Positions 62,977-64,000 of a DNA stretch of 64,000 nt are shown here, piece after piece; position 1 is the stretch's first letter; each line of letters starts with the position of its first letter. Source of the DNA: Flaviflagellibacter sp963786225 (GTDB lineage Bacteria > Pseudomonadota > Alphaproteobacteria > Rhizobiales > Methylopilaceae). Location: contig CAWAYQ010000001.1 in assembly GCA_963786225.1 (NCBI GenBank), forward strand, positions 62,001 through 126,000. The letters are read 5' to 3'. A program made the position numbers and the translations under genes. A model generated the notes under the pieces. The model was given only the letters and a program-made list of their open reading frames with translations, did no database searches and was not told the origin of the DNA.

Positions 62977-64000
62977 ATGGCGAAATCCCGGTCCACCTTC
63001 GTTTGCCAGGCCTGCGGCGGAGCCCATAACCGCTGGAATGGCCGCTGCGAAGCCTGCGGCGCCTGGAACACCATTGTCGAGGAAGCCGCCTCCGCTCCGG
63101 TCGCCAAGGGCAGTTCCATCTCCGTTCGCGGGGGACGCACCGTAGCGCTCGAAGGCCTCGGCGGGGCGATCGACGAAGCGCCCCGCCTGCAATGCGGCAT
63201 TTCCGAATTCGACCGCGTCACCGGCGGCGGCTTCGTGCGCGGCTCGGCCGTGCTTCTCGGCGGCGAGCCCGGCATCGGCAAATCCACGCTTCTTATCCAG
63301 GCCGCGGCCGCGCTCGGCCCGCGCCGAACACCGGATCGTCTATATCTCCGGCGAAGAAGCGACCGCCCAGATCCGCATGCGCGCCGAACGGCTCGGCCTG
63401 TCGGACGCGCCGGTCGAACTCGGCGCCGAAACCAATATCGAAGATATCCTGACGACACTTTCCACGGGGCCGGTGCCGCGTCTCGTCGTCATCGACTCGA
63501 TCCAGACCATGTGGACCTCGGCGGTCGAATCCGCGCCCGGCACCGTCACGCAGGTCCGCGCCTCGGCGCAGGCTCTGATCCGGTTCGCGAAGACCTCCGG
63601 CTCAGCCGTCATTCTCGTCGGCCACGTCACCAAGGACGGACAGATCGCCGGTCCTCGCGTCGTCGAGCATATGGTCGATGCCGTGCTGTCCTTCGAGGGC
63701 GAGCAGGGTCACGCCTTCCGCATTCTGCGCGCCCAGAAAAACCGCTTCGGCGCGACCGACGAGATCGGCGTTTTCTCCATGACCGGGCGCGGGCTGGAAG
63801 ATGTCGCCAATCCGTCCGCGCTGTTTCTGTCGAGCCGCGACGTCGCCGCGCCGGGCGTCGCGGTGTTCGCCGGCATGGAAGGCACGCGGCCGATCCTCGT
63901 CGAGATCCAGGCCCTGGTTGCGCCCTCCTCGCTCGGCACGCCGCGCCGCGCCGTGGTCGGCTGGGATTCCAACCGGTTGTCGATGGTGCTCGCCGTTCTC
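62977..64000 (+). CDS. radA: DNA repair protein RadA, partial and frameshifted
   Basis: ATG 62977. C4 zinc motif VCQACGGAHNRWNGRCEACG, Walker A GGEPGIGKSTLLIQ, then after about 63320 the frame changes to HRIVYISGEEATAQIRMRAE, VVIDSIQTMWTSAVE (Walker B), and the RadA-specific KNRFGATDEIGVF. Removing one C in CCC at 63318-63320 joins them. The gene leaves the window before its Lon-like C-terminal domain ends. RadA processes recombination intermediates. Confidence 0.94.
   Translation, partial: MAKSRSTFVCQACGGAHNRWNGRCEACGAWNTIVEEAASAPVAKGSSISVRGGRTVALEGLGGAIDEAPRLQCGISEFDRVTGGGFVRGSAVLLGGEPGIGKSTLLIQAAAALGPRRTPDRLYLRRRSDRPDPHARRTARPVGRAGRTRRRNQYRRYPDDTFHGAGAASRRHRLDPDHVDLGGRIRARHRHAGPRLGAGSDPVREDLRLSRHSRRPRHQGRTDRRSSRRRAYGRCRAVLRGRAGSRLPHSARPEKPLRRDRRDRRFLHDRARAGRCRQSVRAVSVEPRRRRAGRRGVRRHGRHAADPRRDPGPGCALLARHAAPRRGRLGFQPVVDGARRS

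Overview
The window is a GC-rich stretch of an alphaproteobacterial chromosome, most probably from the order Hyphomicrobiales (Rhizobiales). This is inferred from gene content and order: purN-purM-CDP-alcohol transferase-AI-2E permease-hdaA-ppk-ppx; pepA/holC opposite lptF-lptG-lptD-pdxA-ksgA; gmk-yicC-mltG-fabF-acpP-fabG-fabD; and rpsF-rpsR-DUF2232-rplI...dnaB-alr...radA. No tRNA, rRNA, CRISPR array or intact insertion sequence was seen.

Layout. 1-5.2 kb: 5' part of rplM, small hypotheticals, a CoA-binding protein, a glycine-zipper protein, an EAL phosphodiesterase and a PfkB-type kinase. 5.4-20.9 kb: malic enzyme, aspS, rnd, an AAA ATPase, a chemotaxis receptor, an alpha/beta hydrolase, then the minus-strand run CDP-alcohol transferase, AI-2E permease, hdaA, ppk, ppx. 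20.9-29.4 kb: DUF930 protein, purM, purN, TerC-type protein, ndk, DinB, ABC-F, holC, pepA. 29.5-36.1 kb: the LPS-export genes lptF, lptG, lptD followed directly by pdxA and ksgA; surA, usual between lptD and pdxA in relatives, is absent here. 36.1-44.7 kb: YihY membrane protein, an SDR, gmk, yicC, mltG and the fatty-acid genes fabF, acpP, fabG, fabD. 48.2-54.9 kb: rpsF, rpsR, a DUF2232 membrane protein, rplI, cfa, dnaB, alr. The window ends inside radA.

Two accessory regions interrupt this conserved backbone. Between fabD and rpsF (about 44.9-48.0 kb) lie five related short genes for secreted proteins of about 90 residues. They share a nearly invariant signal peptide, a homologous terminator and an upstream inverted repeat (ATACC-TT-GGTAT) at a near-constant distance from the start. 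This amplified cassette array of unknown function is the most interesting locus. Between alr and radA (about 54.9-62.9 kb) is a mixed islet: msrB, a LysR/NmrA divergent pair, an IS630-type transposase tail, an unknown secreted protein, a GT1 glycosyltransferase, a formylglycine-generating-enzyme-like protein, an alpha/beta hydrolase, an OsmC N-terminal remnant and a peroxiredoxin.

Many core genes carry a reading-frame break: purM, the ABC-F 3' end, holC, lptG, lptD, yihY (two), fabF, alr (two) and radA. All but the lptD break are explained by one extra base. Their occurrence in essential genes and their uniform direction point to systematic insertion errors in the assembly rather than biology; the affected genes are annotated across the break.
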